Below are positions 25,947 through 35,294 of a stretch of DNA of 64,000 bases, piece by piece. The notes beneath the pieces were generated by a model. The model did not search any database, was not told where the DNA came from, and was given only the letters and a program-made list of their open reading frames with translations. The stretch is taken from positions 1-64,000 of the forward strand of contig CAIKEU010000069.1 in assembly GCA_903826575.1 (NCBI GenBank), read 5' to 3'. This DNA is from an uncultured bacterium (GTDB lineage Bacteria; Actinomycetota; Actinomycetes; S36-B12; CAIYMF01). Both the position numbers and the translations under genes were made by a program. Within the stretch, counting starts at the first letter, position 1, and every line of letters begins with the position of its first letter.

Positions 25947-27251
25947 GTGACTTCTGGTGAACATCCGTGGCCCGCACCCACCGCGACAGCTCCGATTAAT
26001 GCCGTCGTCCATGTGCCCGGATCCAAGTCGCTCACTAACCGTGCTTTGGTGCTTGCTGCTCTCGCTGACGGGCCATCCACGATTACCGGTGCGCTAGAAG
26101 CTCGGGACACCACGCTCATGGCGCGTGCGCTGACTACCCTGGGCACATCGGTCGAGTGGTCGCATACGACCGGCACGATTCAGGTGGAGCCTGCGCACTT
26201 ACGCGGACCAGCTCACATCGACTGTGGGCTAGCTGGAACGGTCATGCGTTTCCTGCCACCGGTGGCCGCCTTAGCTCATGGAGATATCCGCTTTGATGGC
26301 GATCCACGCGCCCGGGTGCGACCGATGGGAGCAGTGATTCAAGCACTTCAGAGTCTCGACGTCGACGTCGATGATTATGGACGTCGCACCCTGCCATTCA
26401 CCGTGCGCGGAACCGGTCAGGTCCGCGGCGGCACCATCACCATTGACGCGTCTGCATCGAGTCAGTTTGTCAGCGCGCTACTTTTGTCAGCCGCTCGGTT
26501 TGACGAGGGTGCACATATCCATCACCGCGGAGCGGCAGTTCCATCAATGCCTCATATCGACATGAGCGTTGCGCTGTTGCGCGAGCATGGAGTCACCGTG
26601 GTGGAGGACACCAGCGACCCCACCTCCGCATCATGGCAGGTGCAGCCGGGCACTATTCGTGCACTCGACCGCATCGTCGAGCCTGATCTTTCCAATGCAG
26701 CACCGTTTTTGGCAGCCGCGATCGTCACAGGTGGGACGGTCACAATCCCCGGATGGCCCGAGCACACCACGCAGCCAGGCGATGCCCTCCAGAAACTACT
26801 GTCTCAGATGGGGGCCGCCGTTTCTCATTCCGATGACGGCCTCAAGGTGAGAGCAGGCAACGCACTCCTTGGGCTTGATGCAGATCTGCGCGAAGTCGGC
26901 GAATTGACTCCGGTAATCGCCGCATTGTGCGCATTGGCGAACACTCCATCACATCTTCGCGGGATCGCGCATCTACGTGGGCATGAGACTGACCGCCTGG
27001 CTGCACTGGCCAACGAAATCAATCGTCTCGGTGGGGACGTCACAGAGACTGAGGATGGGCTGATAATCATCCCTCGCCCGCTTCAGGGGGGTGTGTTCGA
27101 GACATATGACGATCACCGAATGGCAACCGCTGGAGCCGTTCTCGGATGCGTCGTCCCTGACATCGAGGTCGTCGACATTGCGACTACGAGCAAGACCCTT
27201 CCTAGATTCACGTCAATGTGGACTGCCATGTTGGAAGGTCGCACTGCGTGA
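25947..27251 (+). CDS. aroA: 3-phosphoshikimate 1-carboxyvinyltransferase (EPSP synthase)
   Basis: Shikimate pathway enzyme joining PEP to shikimate-3-phosphate, 434 aa from GTG 25947. Signature residues are [17 protein letters not shown] near the start, [17 protein letters not shown], the [19 protein letters not shown] loop, [37 protein letters not shown] and [15 protein letters not shown]. All catalytic positions appear intact. Its stop overlaps the rsgA GTG start by 4 bp. Confidence 0.96.
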   Translation: MTSGEHPWPAPTATAPINAVVHVPGSKSLTNRALVLAALADGPSTITGALEARDTTLMARALTTLGTSVEWSHTTGTIQVEPAHLRGPAHIDCGLAGTVMRFLPPVAALAHGDIRFDGDPRARVRPMGAVIQALQSLDVDVDDYGRRTLPFTVRGTGQVRGGTITIDASASSQFVSALLLSAARFDEGAHIHHRGAAVPSMPHIDMSVALLREHGVTVVEDTSDPTSASWQVQPGTIRALDRIVEPDLSNAAPFLAAAIVTGGTVTIPGWPEHTTQPGDALQKLLSQMGAAVSHSDDGLKVRAGNALLGLDADLREVGELTPVIAALCALANTPSHLRGIAHLRGHETDRLAALANEINRLGGDVTETEDGLIIIPRPLQGGVFETYDDHRMATAGAVLGCVVPDIEVVDIATTSKTLPRFTSMWTAMLEGRTA

Positions 27252-28309
27252 GTAGTCGCGATCTTGACGAGGATGATGTTCGCGTCCGTCCGGGCCGCGG
27301 CAAGTCACGTCCGCGAAGTAAGGAACGACCCAGCCATGACGACGCCGGCCAAGGTTTCGTCGTCGCAGTGGATCGTGGCCGATTTACGATCGTCCTCGGT
27401 GAGCCGACGGACCCCGGACTGGAAATCTACGCAGTCAAGGCCCGCGAGGTTGGCCGAAAGGGAGTCGTCGTCGGTGATCGAGTCGCGATCGTCGGAGATC
27501 TGTCCGGTAAACCAGACACGCTAGCGCGCATTGTGCGCGTGGAAACACGGACAACAACCCTGCGGCGCAGCGCTGATGACGGCGATCCGATCGAACGCGT
27601 TGTGGTGGCCAACGCCGACCAACTCGTCATCGTCACGTCACTGATCAATCCCGAGCCTCGGCCGCGACTCATCGACCGATGCCTAGTTGCCGCATATGAT
27701 TCCGGGCTTTCACCCCTGCTAGTTTTGACGAAGGCTGATCTCACCAGCCCCGATGATCTACTCGCACTTTACGGGGCACTCGATGTCCCCTACGTCATCA
27801 CATCACGCGATCACAATCACGACGTCAATCTGGCGGATCTTGGTGATCACCTCGTTGATCGGATGTCCGTTTTAATCGGCCACTCAGGGGTAGGCAAATC
27901 CACCCTCGTGAATGCGCTTGTCCCCGATGCACAGCGAACCACAGGACGAGTCAACGACGTGACCGGGCGGGGACGCCACACCTCGACATCGGCAGTCGCA
28001 CTTGAACTTCCTGACGGCGGGTGGGTTATCGATACACCCGGCGTTCGATCATTTGGCCTGGGACATGTAGATCCGGCCCGTGTCATTAACGCCTTCGATG
28101 ACCTTGCCTCAGGTACCGACGCATGCCCTCGCGCCTGCAGCCATGACGAGGTTGAGTGTGGCCTTGATGCATGGGTCGCGGCGTCAGATAACCCAATCGC
28201 CGGAGCCGCCCGGCTTGAGTCTTTCCGACGGCTCCTACAAAGCCGCGCAGAAGACCCCACGGCCGGAACGGATCAGGTTGGCGGCAGCGCGGACAACCTC
28301 GATAGCTAA
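27248..28309 (+). CDS. rsgA: Ribosome small-subunit-dependent GTPase A
   Basis: 30S maturation GTPase, 353 aa from GTG 27248 (GTGA overlap with the aroA stop). After a basic N-terminal tail ([17 protein letters not shown]) comes an OB domain. A circularly permuted GTPase follows: G4 VLTKADL, G1 [15 protein letters not shown]3 [10 protein letters not shown]. The Zn knuckle is [14 protein letters not shown]. aroA-rsgA adjacency is standard for actinobacteria. Confidence 0.95.
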   Translation: MSSRDLDEDDVRVRPGRGKSRPRSKERPSHDDAGQGFVVAVDRGRFTIVLGEPTDPGLEIYAVKAREVGRKGVVVGDRVAIVGDLSGKPDTLARIVRVETRTTTLRRSADDGDPIERVVVANADQLVIVTSLINPEPRPRLIDRCLVAAYDSGLSPLLVLTKADLTSPDDLLALYGALDVPYVITSRDHNHDVNLADLGDHLVDRMSVLIGHSGVGKSTLVNALVPDAQRTTGRVNDVTGRGRHTSTSAVALELPDGGWVIDTPGVRSFGLGHVDPARVINAFDDLASGTDACPRACSHDEVECGLDAWVAASDNPIAGAARLESFRRLLQSRAEDPTAGTDQVGGSADNLDS

Positions 28310-28325
28310 TTAACGAGCACAGTCA

Positions 28326-28802
28326 CTACTTTTTCGGATACGTCCCCGGCGTGGTGTGCTTCATGATCGGATCCCAGACGGCTGTCGCGCCACTGTGACC
28401 TGCCCGAAACGCCCAGTACAGCGCCACAAAAGCCATCGCCATGGAGGTAAGTGCTAACGCTGAACCGGCACCGCTGCGGCGATCATCACCCTTTCTGTCA
28501 TACCACCACAGCGCAACGGTCAACAGGAAGAACAGCCCGGCGATGTAAGGGGTCCATCGGGCAATGGCGATGTGTTCTGCCGGGAAGCCAACGCGGGACG
28601 CCAGTCGTTCGCCACTTTCCTTTGCCACGGCGGCGGCGCCAGCGCTGAACAATGCCAGCCAGCAGACAATCCAGCCGTACTTGCGATTGAGCGCCGGACG
28701 AAAAGTGAAGATGATGACAGCGATCGCGGTGAGCGGCATCAAGATGACGACCGCATGAACCACCAGCGGATGGAGCGGTAGACCGCCAATCGTGTCGAAC
28801 AA
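28326..28802 (-). CDS. DUF2231 family membrane protein
   Basis: About 158 aa with four membrane segments. The opening GLPLHPLVVHAVVILMPLTA has two histidines typical of DUF2231, and later come WWYDRK and a long hydrophobic tail. Function unknown; histidines suggest haem or metal. A TTG start at 28802 is chosen for its AAGGGG site; GTG 28832 would add ten residues. It converges on rsgA (16 bp gap). Confidence 0.8.
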   Translation of the reverse strand: MFDTIGGLPLHPLVVHAVVILMPLTAIAVIIFTFRPALNRKYGWIVCWLALFSAGAAAVAKESGERLASRVGFPAEHIAIARWTPYIAGLFFLLTVALWWYDRKGDDRRSGAGSALALTSMAMAFVALYWAFRAGHSGATAVWDPIMKHTTPGTYPKK

Positions 28803-28926
28803 GTTATTCCCCTTCCGCCAGCGGGCCCACACCCGCGAAATGGCTTGTACTGTCGCCTCCGACCAGATCGTTGAGTCGACCTACCGACCCTACGCCCTGA
28901 TGCACCCAACCGGTACGGTCTTACCT

Positions 28927-29718
28927 GTGACCACGCCGCCTTTCTCAGCAGATCTTGAATTAGCCATGCTCATGGCCGACCGTGCCGACGCCATCACGAT
29001 GGATCGATTTAACGCCCGCGATCTCGTCGTCGAAACCAAGCCCGACCTCACCCCGGTGAGCGATGCGGACAAGGGCGTGGAACGTGCCCTGCGTGAACTC
29101 GTCGAGATCGAGTGCCCCGAGGACGGAGTGGTCGGCGAAGAGTACGGCGAACGACCATCGCACAGTGGTCGCCGGTGGATCGTAGACCCGGTGGACGGAA
29201 CGAAGAACTTCGTTCGAGGTGTTCCCGTATGGGCGACGGTGATCGGACTGCAAGATGCACAGGGCCAGATGGTGGTGGGAGTCGTTTCCGCCCCGGCACT
29301 CGGACGTCGCTGGTGGGCAACCTTAGGTGGCGGAGCTTTCGTGACCGAACCTGGTAGCAGCGAGCCGCGCAACATCCATGTGTCAAAGGTTTCTGAACTC
29401 AGTGATGCATCTTTGGGTTACTCCGAAGTCGTGTTTGATCCGGCCGACAAGCAGCCCCAGTGGGATGCGCTGATTCGCTCTGTATGGCGAGTGCGTGGCT
29501 ACGGGGATTTCTACAGCCACGTGCTTGTTGCCGAAGGCGCAGTGGATGTCGCAGTCGAACCCGGGGTCAACCTTTACGACGTTGCTGGAGTGGCCATCAT
29601 CGTCACCGAAGCAGGTGGACGATTCACCGGCATCGATGGTGTCGACGGCCCGGATCGAAAGAGTGCAGTGGCCTCAAACGGAATCTTGCACGACCGGGTC
29701 ATCGACGCTCTCCGGTAA
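28927..29718 (+). CDS. hisN: Histidinol-phosphatase, inositol-monophosphatase type
   Basis: 263 aa, Mg-dependent phosphatase. The IMPase motifs are GEEYGE (metal Glu), IVDPVDGTKNFVRGVPVWA, and the C-terminal Asp in NLYDVAGVAIIVTEAGG. The closeness to Rv3137 HisN, recalled from memory, supports the last-but-one step of histidine biosynthesis. No other his genes are here. GTG 28927 is a likely start but its ribosome site is poor. The 3' end overlaps the convergent membrane gene by 45 bp. Confidence 0.9.
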   Translation: MTTPPFSADLELAMLMADRADAITMDRFNARDLVVETKPDLTPVSDADKGVERALRELVEIECPEDGVVGEEYGERPSHSGRRWIVDPVDGTKNFVRGVPVWATVIGLQDAQGQMVVGVVSAPALGRRWWATLGGGAFVTEPGSSEPRNIHVSKVSELSDASLGYSEVVFDPADKQPQWDALIRSVWRVRGYGDFYSHVLVAEGAVDVAVEPGVNLYDVAGVAIIVTEAGGRFTGIDGVDGPDRKSAVASNGILHDRVIDALR

Positions 29719-30435
29719 CTCGGGACTGCGCCGACGCTGCCACACAGTAACAAGTGAAGGCGCCAGAAGCGTGGCATAAAGGTCGAACCACCCATAGCCA
29801 CCCGCGGCAATGCTCGGTGGATTGCCCATTGGAACCCACCCCTTGATCGTGTCGACGGGCTGCCATGCCCAGACGCCCAGCGTGGTTCCCAGGATTTCCA
29901 AATAGCTCACGGTGATAAACGCACCAACGTAAAGCAGGGTGGATTTACCCCACTTCAAAAACGCACACAGGCACAGGTACCAGAACAAGCCGAGTACATC
30001 GCGACGCGATGACAGCAACAGTCCCCACAGCGCCCACGCACCCGCAAGAACTACAGTCCAACGAACGGCTGCGGTGGCATGGGCTCGAACAAACGGTAGT
30101 CGACCAATAGTCAGAGCCGCCAGATAAACCAAACCGTGTCCCGGCGGCACATAAGCCGGAACATGATCGAGTCGATATACGTACACACCGAGCCAGCCGG
30201 AAAAGACGTATTCGATGATCGTGGCGAGGACGACCACGATGACTGTCTGCGCGCGAACTAGGTTTGACTCATGCTTCAACCACCACAGCAGCATCGCCCA
30301 GGTGACGACGCCAAGCACCAATTGGCCACCCGAACTCACCCAGGTGTCACACCACAAAACCGACGGAATCCATACGAATGCCACTACCAATGCGCGTCGG
30401 TCGGACCATCGATCGGCCCTTGTCGCAGCATCCAT
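29674..30435 (-). CDS. Integral membrane protein, about eight TM segments, unknown function
   Basis: 253 aa. Hydrophobic segments include ALVVAFVWIPSVLWC, LVLGVVTWAMLLWW, TVIVVVLATIIEYVFSG and GLFWYLCLCAFLKWG, with a conserved-looking GHGLVYLAALTIGR loop and GVWAWQP near the end. No recognised family. The true start is ATG 30435; the longer frame upstream has no membrane or domain features. It is convergent with hisN, sharing 45 bp at their 3' ends. Confidence 0.75.
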   Translation of the reverse strand: MDAATRADRWSDRRALVVAFVWIPSVLWCDTWVSSGGQLVLGVVTWAMLLWWLKHESNLVRAQTVIVVVLATIIEYVFSGWLGVYVYRLDHVPAYVPPGHGLVYLAALTIGRLPFVRAHATAAVRWTVVLAGAWALWGLLLSSRRDVLGLFWYLCLCAFLKWGKSTLLYVGAFITVSYLEILGTTLGVWAWQPVDTIKGWVPMGNPPSIAAGGYGWFDLYATLLAPSLVTVWQRRRSPELPESVDDPVVQDSV

Positions 30436-30528
30436 TCGTCCATTGTCTCTGAAATCACCTGACAGGGTTTGTGCGCTTGTGATTTCATCATGGACACGTC
30501 TCTTCGCCATGATTAGAGGGAGCTCGAG

Positions 30529-30927
30529 ATGTTGGTTAACGAAGGTGAACTCGTACGCGAAGCCATGAGCCGCGATGTCGTCCTTGTCGGACCCGGTCAT
30601 ACGTTGCGCCAGGTCGCAGCGACGATGAGTAAACGCAATGTTGGTGCCGCGGTCGTCGCTGATCACGACAGTTCCGGGATCGGCATCATCACTGAGCGGG
30701 ACATTCTTCGCTCGATTGCGGCCGACGAGAATCCGGACGTGGAACTCGCGCTCGACCACCAAACAACCGACGTCGTCTACGCCACGCCCGAGTGGACGAT
30801 CGGCGATGCCGCACTCGCCATGATGCGCGGCGGATTTCGCCATCTCATCGTGCTGGACGGGAACGAGGTCGCCGGGATGTTGTCTGTTCGCGACGTGGTA
30901 CGAACGTGGGCTAAGGCACCGGTTTAA
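30529..30927 (+). CDS. Tandem CBS-domain protein
   Basis: 132 aa containing two CBS motifs (VREAMSRDVVLVGPGHTLRQV ending near MSKRNVGAAVV, then DVVYATPEWTIGDAALAMMRGGFRHL). These form a Bateman module binding adenine nucleotides or similar. It is a stand-alone regulator, partner unknown. AGAGGG precedes ATG 30529. Its last 17 bp overlap the convergent P450. Confidence 0.9.
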   Translation: MLVNEGELVREAMSRDVVLVGPGHTLRQVAATMSKRNVGAAVVADHDSSGIGIITERDILRSIAADENPDVELALDHQTTDVVYATPEWTIGDAALAMMRGGFRHLIVLDGNEVAGMLSVRDVVRTWAKAPV

Positions 30928-32293
30928 CTGTCACACGCATGGGCAGACCACCACGTGGCCGAATTGTCACCAACGGCATTGCCGACGGAGTCGGGCCAAC
31001 GGGCTCGAGTTCAATTCTCGGAGCAATCGCAGCAAGGACGAGGATGGCTTCAACTAGAGCCATATCGCGACCTATACAGAGCCGGGGTCCCGCACCAAAT
31101 GGGATGTAGCCAGGGCCGTTGACGACATCACGACGTCGCTGCCCGGCGTCATCTAGGAATCGCTCTGGCATGAACTGATGTGGCCTTTCCCACATCGATT
31201 CGTGACGATGCACTAGCCAAGGGCTCACGATCACAAGTGAACCTGCTGCAACCTCGACACCATCGAGAATGTCATCTTCATGAGACCGGCGAGTTATGAG
31301 CCAGGCCGGCGGGTATAGCCGAAGAACTTCATCGACGACGGCAGCCGTATACGGCAGGTTGGCCAGATCACTGAAGGTTGGTCCGCCTCCGGCAACGAGT
31401 TGGGCCGACTCAGCGCGCAGCCGACTCATCGTCTCCGGATGCATCGTGAGTAGCTGCCAGGCCCACGTGAGCGCACTAGCAACAGTTTCATGACCCGCCA
31501 CGATGAAGGTAATGATCTGGTTTCGAATCTCATCGCGCGACATTGCATGCCCCTGATCGTCGACTTCAAGGAGCAGATCAAGAAGGTCGAGGGGCGGCTC
31601 TGCGAGGTCGCGCGGTCGACTCGCCCGTTCAGCCAGCATCGCGTCGACGGACGAATCGAGATCCTCAACTGCTCGACGCAGCGAAACGTTCGCCGGGGTC
31701 GGCACCTGCACTGGCGGGGAGAGCGGTGATCGAGCTTTCTTGACCACAATGTCCAGTGCTTCAACAGTCGCCTGTGCCAGCCGAGCCGCGTCCCCTGAAA
31801 GATCAGCGCCGAAGAGAGATTTCCCAACCACCTCAAGCGCTAGATGCATCATCGCCTCGTCAATATCAACGACCGCTGTTCCAGCGACAGACCAGCGAGC
31901 CAGTAAGCGATCGGACGATGTTCGGACGTGTTCGGCGATCAATTCCAGCGTGCTGTGATGAAATGCTGGCTGCAATCTGCGTCGCTGTCCTCGCCACGCA
32001 TCTGTATCAGCCGTGAGCAGTCCCTCCCCCGTTACCAGGGACAGGGTGGTGTATTGAATCGTGCGCTTTCCATACGCACGCGCATTTCCGACGAGTACCC
32101 TGCGCGCAGTTTCCGGATTACTCACCAGATACGTCGGCGGATCAGGGATTGGAAACTGAACCACGTCACCGAACTGCGTGTACATACGGTTGAGGAACGA
32201 CAGGGGATCTCGCCTAATTTCGGCAATCGACCGAATCATGTGACCGCCACGTGGACCCGGAGCGGTAGGTGGAGCGGGACGACGCAACTGCAT
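30911..32293 (-). CDS. Cytochrome P450
   Basis: 460-aa monooxygenase. The I-helix has FIVAGHETVASALTWAW (oxygen-activating Glu-Thr), the K-helix EVLRLYPPAW, the ERF region and the haem loop PFGAGPRLCIGRD with the axial Cys. This class of bacterial P450 is often compared with CYP132/CYP137-like or fatty-acid hydroxylase-type families. The substrate is unknown. It starts 5 bp after fdhD, so the two are probably co-transcribed. No ferredoxin gene is adjacent. Confidence 0.92.
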   Translation of the reverse strand: MQLRRPAPPTAPGPRGGHMIRSIAEIRRDPLSFLNRMYTQFGDVVQFPIPDPPTYLVSNPETARRVLVGNARAYGKRTIQYTTLSLVTGEGLLTADTDAWRGQRRRLQPAFHHSTLELIAEHVRTSSDRLLARWSVAGTAVVDIDEAMMHLALEVVGKSLFGADLSGDAARLAQATVEALDIVVKKARSPLSPPVQVPTPANVSLRRAVEDLDSSVDAMLAERASRPRDLAEPPLDLLDLLLEVDDQGHAMSRDEIRNQIITFIVAGHETVASALTWAWQLLTMHPETMSRLRAESAQLVAGGGPTFSDLANLPYTAAVVDEVLRLYPPAWLITRRSHEDDILDGVEVAAGSLVIVSPWLVHRHESMWERPHQFMPERFLDDAGQRRRDVVNGPGYIPFGAGPRLCIGRDMALVEAILVLAAIAPRIELEPVGPTPSAMPLVTIRPRGGLPMRVTVKPVP

Positions 32294-32298
32294 TGGTG

Positions 32299-33174
32299 TC
32301 AGCCGTTGGCGACGTCAGCGGACGCGGACGAAATGATTCGCTCCGGTGCGGAGTACACCGTCATCCGTCCATCCCGTACAAATCCGGCGAGGGTTAAATT
32401 GCACGCAATCGCAACGTCAACCGACAGTGACGTGGCCGCAGAAACAGAGGCAACCACAGGGATTCCAGCCATCGCAGCCTTTTGCACAATCTCGAAACCC
32501 GCTCGTCCACTGACAATCAATACGTCAGCGGTGATCCCGTTCATGACGGCGTAACCAATCACCTTGTCGACACTGTTATGCCGACCTACGTCCTCACGAA
32601 CAGCAAGGATCGTGCCATCAGCAGTGGCAATGGCCGCCGCGTGCAACCCACCAGTGCGATCAAAGACGCTCTGACGTGATCTCATCTGCTCAGGCAGGCC
32701 GCAAAGCACACCCAGTTCAATCTGAACGTCACGTTCGATCCTCGGTGCAGCAGCAACAATGTCATCGATGTGATCGCGGCCGCACACCCCGCATGCACTC
32801 GACGGTGTCGCTACCCTTCCGAGGTGCGATGCATCGATTACCGCATTCGCACTGACCGTTACCGTGACTTCACCTTGGACGGGGCCATCGCCATCGCGGC
32901 ACGGTCGAACGGAGATTAGCTGATCGGGCGAGCGAAGGATGCCCTCACCAACCGCGAGGCCCGCAGCCAGCTCAAGATCGTGCCCCGGGGTTCGCATCGT
33001 GGATCCCAGAACTTCACGTAAATCCCCCTGCTCGATATTGATCCGCAGAGGTTCTTCAACGACCACGTGATCGGCGCGCGTTCCAGCACCGGCTCCACCC
33101 ATTCGCGTGACACGAACACGGGAAGCCATCGTGGTGCGCTGTGCGCGATCCTCGTTGGTTGAGTCCTCGTCCAT
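32299..33174 (-). CDS. fdhD: Formate dehydrogenase accessory sulfurtransferase FdhD
   Basis: 291 aa. FdhD transfers sulfur from IscS to the Mo-bisMGD cofactor of formate dehydrogenase. Visible are the ACGVCGRDHIDD cysteine pair, the REDVGRHNSVDKVIGYA motif and the RAGFEIVQKAAMAGIPV...SATSLSVDVA region. A later Met (residue 16, MASRVRVTRM) may be the real start. No formate dehydrogenase gene lies in the window. The following gene is a P450. Confidence 0.93.
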   Translation of the reverse strand: MDEDSTNEDRAQRTTMASRVRVTRMGGAGAGTRADHVVVEEPLRINIEQGDLREVLGSTMRTPGHDLELAAGLAVGEGILRSPDQLISVRPCRDGDGPVQGEVTVTVSANAVIDASHLGRVATPSSACGVCGRDHIDDIVAAAPRIERDVQIELGVLCGLPEQMRSRQSVFDRTGGLHAAAIATADGTILAVREDVGRHNSVDKVIGYAVMNGITADVLIVSGRAGFEIVQKAAMAGIPVVASVSAATSLSVDVAIACNLTLAGFVRDGRMTVYSAPERIISSASADVANG

Positions 33175-33244
33175 GAGAACAACGGTACTCGCGAATTGGA
33201 CGGTCGACGCACCCGCATGGCCGCTGATCTGGTGTGATGGGGTT

Positions 33245-34468
33245 ATGACTCGAGTAGCAGTAGTGGGTGCGGGGTTCTCCGGGCTAGCCGCAGCAGTGGA
33301 CTTGGTTGATGCTGGCTATGACGTCATTGTCTTTGAAGCACGCTCACGAGTCGGTGGCCGGGTGTGGTCCGAACCCATTGACGGCCCTAACGGCACCGGG
33401 CCGATCATCGAACGGGGCGCTGAGTTTGTCCTCGATGGTTACGACCACATGCGCGGATGGCTCGATCGCTTTGGCCTCGAATTGGCCAACACGGGAATGT
33501 CTTACTACGAGCGTGACGCTTATGGGGTCGACAACGTATCGCGCGCAGATATGCGAGATGCCGCGGCCGTGCTGGCCGCAGCCCCTCGCAGCGTGTCAGA
33601 TGCAGTGGGCGACGTGCTGGCACGGATTGACGTACGTCCCGATGTGGCTGCGGCCGTGGGCGCACGCATTCAAGTGTCGTCTGCCTTCGGCATTGATCAG
33701 CTCAACGTGTCGGTGATCGACCATGCAGGATCGTTTACCGCCTTACCCAGCTTTCGGGTGGCCACTGGAAATCAATCCTTAGCTAAGGCGATGGCGGCCT
33801 TTCTCGGTGAGCGTGTTCGCCTCGAGACGGCCGTCTCAAGCATCGAATGGCATGACCACGGTGCCACCATGACAACAGATAGCGCGCACGATGACGTCGA
33901 CGCCGTCATCGTCACCATCCCACTGCCCCACCTTCGCGAATTTCCTTTCGCTCCACAGCTTCCCGATGAACGACACGAAGCATTGGATCGCATGACCATG
34001 GGAAATGCGGCTAAGGCGCATATGTTGTTGAAAGCGTCGGCGCCCACCAGCGCGGTGCTATCGGTCAAAGACCTTTTCTGGTGCTGGACCTGCACGGGGA
34101 TCGACGGATCCGTTGTACCGGTGCTCAATACCTTCGCCGGGTCACCGGACTCAGTGAGCCGCCTCGATACCGAAAACGGACCACGATCGTGGGCGAACCG
34201 ACTGGCGGAGATTCGCTCGGACCTTGACCTTGACCTTGATTCAACCGTAATTACGACCTGGCACGACGACCCGTGGGCACGGGGTGCCTATACCGCAGAC
34301 ACAGTTCGCCAACTTCCCGGCGACGCATCGATCTTTTCCGCACCACTGGGCTGCCTGTACTTTGCTGGTGAGCACACCGCAGGCGAATGGTCAGGCTTGA
34401 TGGAAGGTGCCCTGCGAACAGGCTCACGCGCTGCAGCAGAGTTGATGTCACAAAAGCCGCTGGCCTAA
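33245..34468 (+). CDS. Flavin-containing amine oxidase family protein
   Basis: 407-aa FAD enzyme. The N-terminus has VAVVGAGFSGLAAAVDLV and FEARSRVGGRVWS. The C-terminal FAD motif is LYFAGEHTAGEWSGLMEGAL. The FAEGH-type layout is that of monoamine/polyamine oxidases and related protoporphyrinogen oxidase-like proteins. The frame is open further upstream to 33107, but that part has no homology features and would overlap fdhD. ATG 33245 begins the Rossmann fold. It fits the amine-use theme of the window, but the substrate is not known. Confidence 0.85.
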   Translation: MTRVAVVGAGFSGLAAAVDLVDAGYDVIVFEARSRVGGRVWSEPIDGPNGTGPIIERGAEFVLDGYDHMRGWLDRFGLELANTGMSYYERDAYGVDNVSRADMRDAAAVLAAAPRSVSDAVGDVLARIDVRPDVAAAVGARIQVSSAFGIDQLNVSVIDHAGSFTALPSFRVATGNQSLAKAMAAFLGERVRLETAVSSIEWHDHGATMTTDSAHDDVDAVIVTIPLPHLREFPFAPQLPDERHEALDRMTMGNAAKAHMLLKASAPTSAVLSVKDLFWCWTCTGIDGSVVPVLNTFAGSPDSVSRLDTENGPRSWANRLAEIRSDLDLDLDSTVITTWHDDPWARGAYTADTVRQLPGDASIFSAPLGCLYFAGEHTAGEWSGLMEGALRTGSRAAAELMSQKPLA

Positions 34469-34490
34469 CCCCATCGGAGTTAGGCCAGCG
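34458..34490. terminator. Bidirectional terminator, amine oxidase / sdhB
   Basis: Perfect 12-bp inverted repeat cgctggcctaac / gttaggccagcg (34458-34469 and 34479-34490) with a 9-nt loop. It includes the amine oxidase stop codon and sits just before the sdhB stop on the other strand. Confidence 0.85.
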
Positions 34491-34502
34491 AAGTCGTCGC
34501 AA

Positions 34503-35294
34503 TTACTTTGTCGCGTGCGGGGTGTCTGGGGCCGCTTGACGACCCTGCTTGTTGCGCTTAAACAGCGAGGCGATCGAGAAGATCGGATCATACTTCTTGT
34601 CCGCGATGCGCTCCTTCAAAGGGATGATCGCGTTATCGGTGATCTTGATGTGTTCCGGGCAGACCTCGGTGCAGCACTTGGTGATGTTGCAGTAGCCAAC
34701 GCCGTGATCCTCGACGGCAACCTCACGTCGGTCCACTGTGTCGAGCGGGTGCATATCTAGTTCAGCGATGCGCATCAAGAAACGTGGACCTGAGAACGTC
34801 GTCTTGTTCTCTTCATGGTCGCGCACCGCGTGACACACGTTGTTACACATGAAGCACTCGATGCACTTACGGAATTCCTGCGAGCGCTCGACGTCGATCT
34901 GAGCCATCCGGTAATCACCGGGGGCAAGATCGGCAGGGGGCGCGAACGCCGGAACCATGCGCGCCTTTTCGTAGTTGTACGAGACATCGGTGACCAAGTC
35001 ACGGATGACTGGGAACGTTCGCATCGGGGTGATGGTGATCGTTTCGTCTTCAGTAAACGTGCTCATTCGCGTCATGCACATGAGTCGCGGCTTACCGTTG
35101 ACCTCCGCGCTGCACGACCCGCACTTACCGGCCTTGCAATTCCAGCGCACCGCGAGGTCTGGGGCCTGCGTTGCCTGTAAACGGTGAATGATGTCGAGGA
35201 CTACTTCACCCTCGTTGACATCAACATTGAAGTCCTCAATGCCGCCGCCTGTGTCGTCGCCACGCCACACTTTGAATTTCGCTGTGTAACCCAT
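34503..35294 (-). CDS. sdhB: Succinate dehydrogenase/fumarate reductase iron-sulfur subunit (Sdh1 type)
   Basis: 263 aa. The N-terminal [2Fe-2S] domain has CKAGKCGSCSAEVNGKPRLMC-type cysteines. The C-terminal domain has CIECFMCNNVC and CNITKCCTEVC for the [4Fe-4S] and [3Fe-4S] clusters. It passes electrons from the flavoprotein to the quinone site. The sequence resembles Rv0247c (Sdh1). Its ATG shares one base with the sdhA stop (TGATG), so translation is coupled. The C-terminus (after about 235) is a variable tail. Confidence 0.94.
   Translation of the reverse strand: MGYTAKFKVWRGDDTGGGIEDFNVDVNEGEVVLDIIHRLQATQAPDLAVRWNCKAGKCGSCSAEVNGKPRLMCMTRMSTFTEDETITITPMRTFPVIRDLVTDVSYNYEKARMVPAFAPPADLAPGDYRMAQIDVERSQEFRKCIECFMCNNVCHAVRDHEENKTTFSGPRFLMRIAELDMHPLDTVDRREVAVEDHGVGYCNITKCCTEVCPEHIKITDNAIIPLKERIADKKYDPIFSIASLFKRNKQGRQAAPDTPHATK

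Noticed and set aside
25858-25977. 40-residue N-terminal extension of the SRAP protein
   Set aside because: It would bury the catalytic Cys, which must be residue 2; the extension is also rich in residues with no family match.
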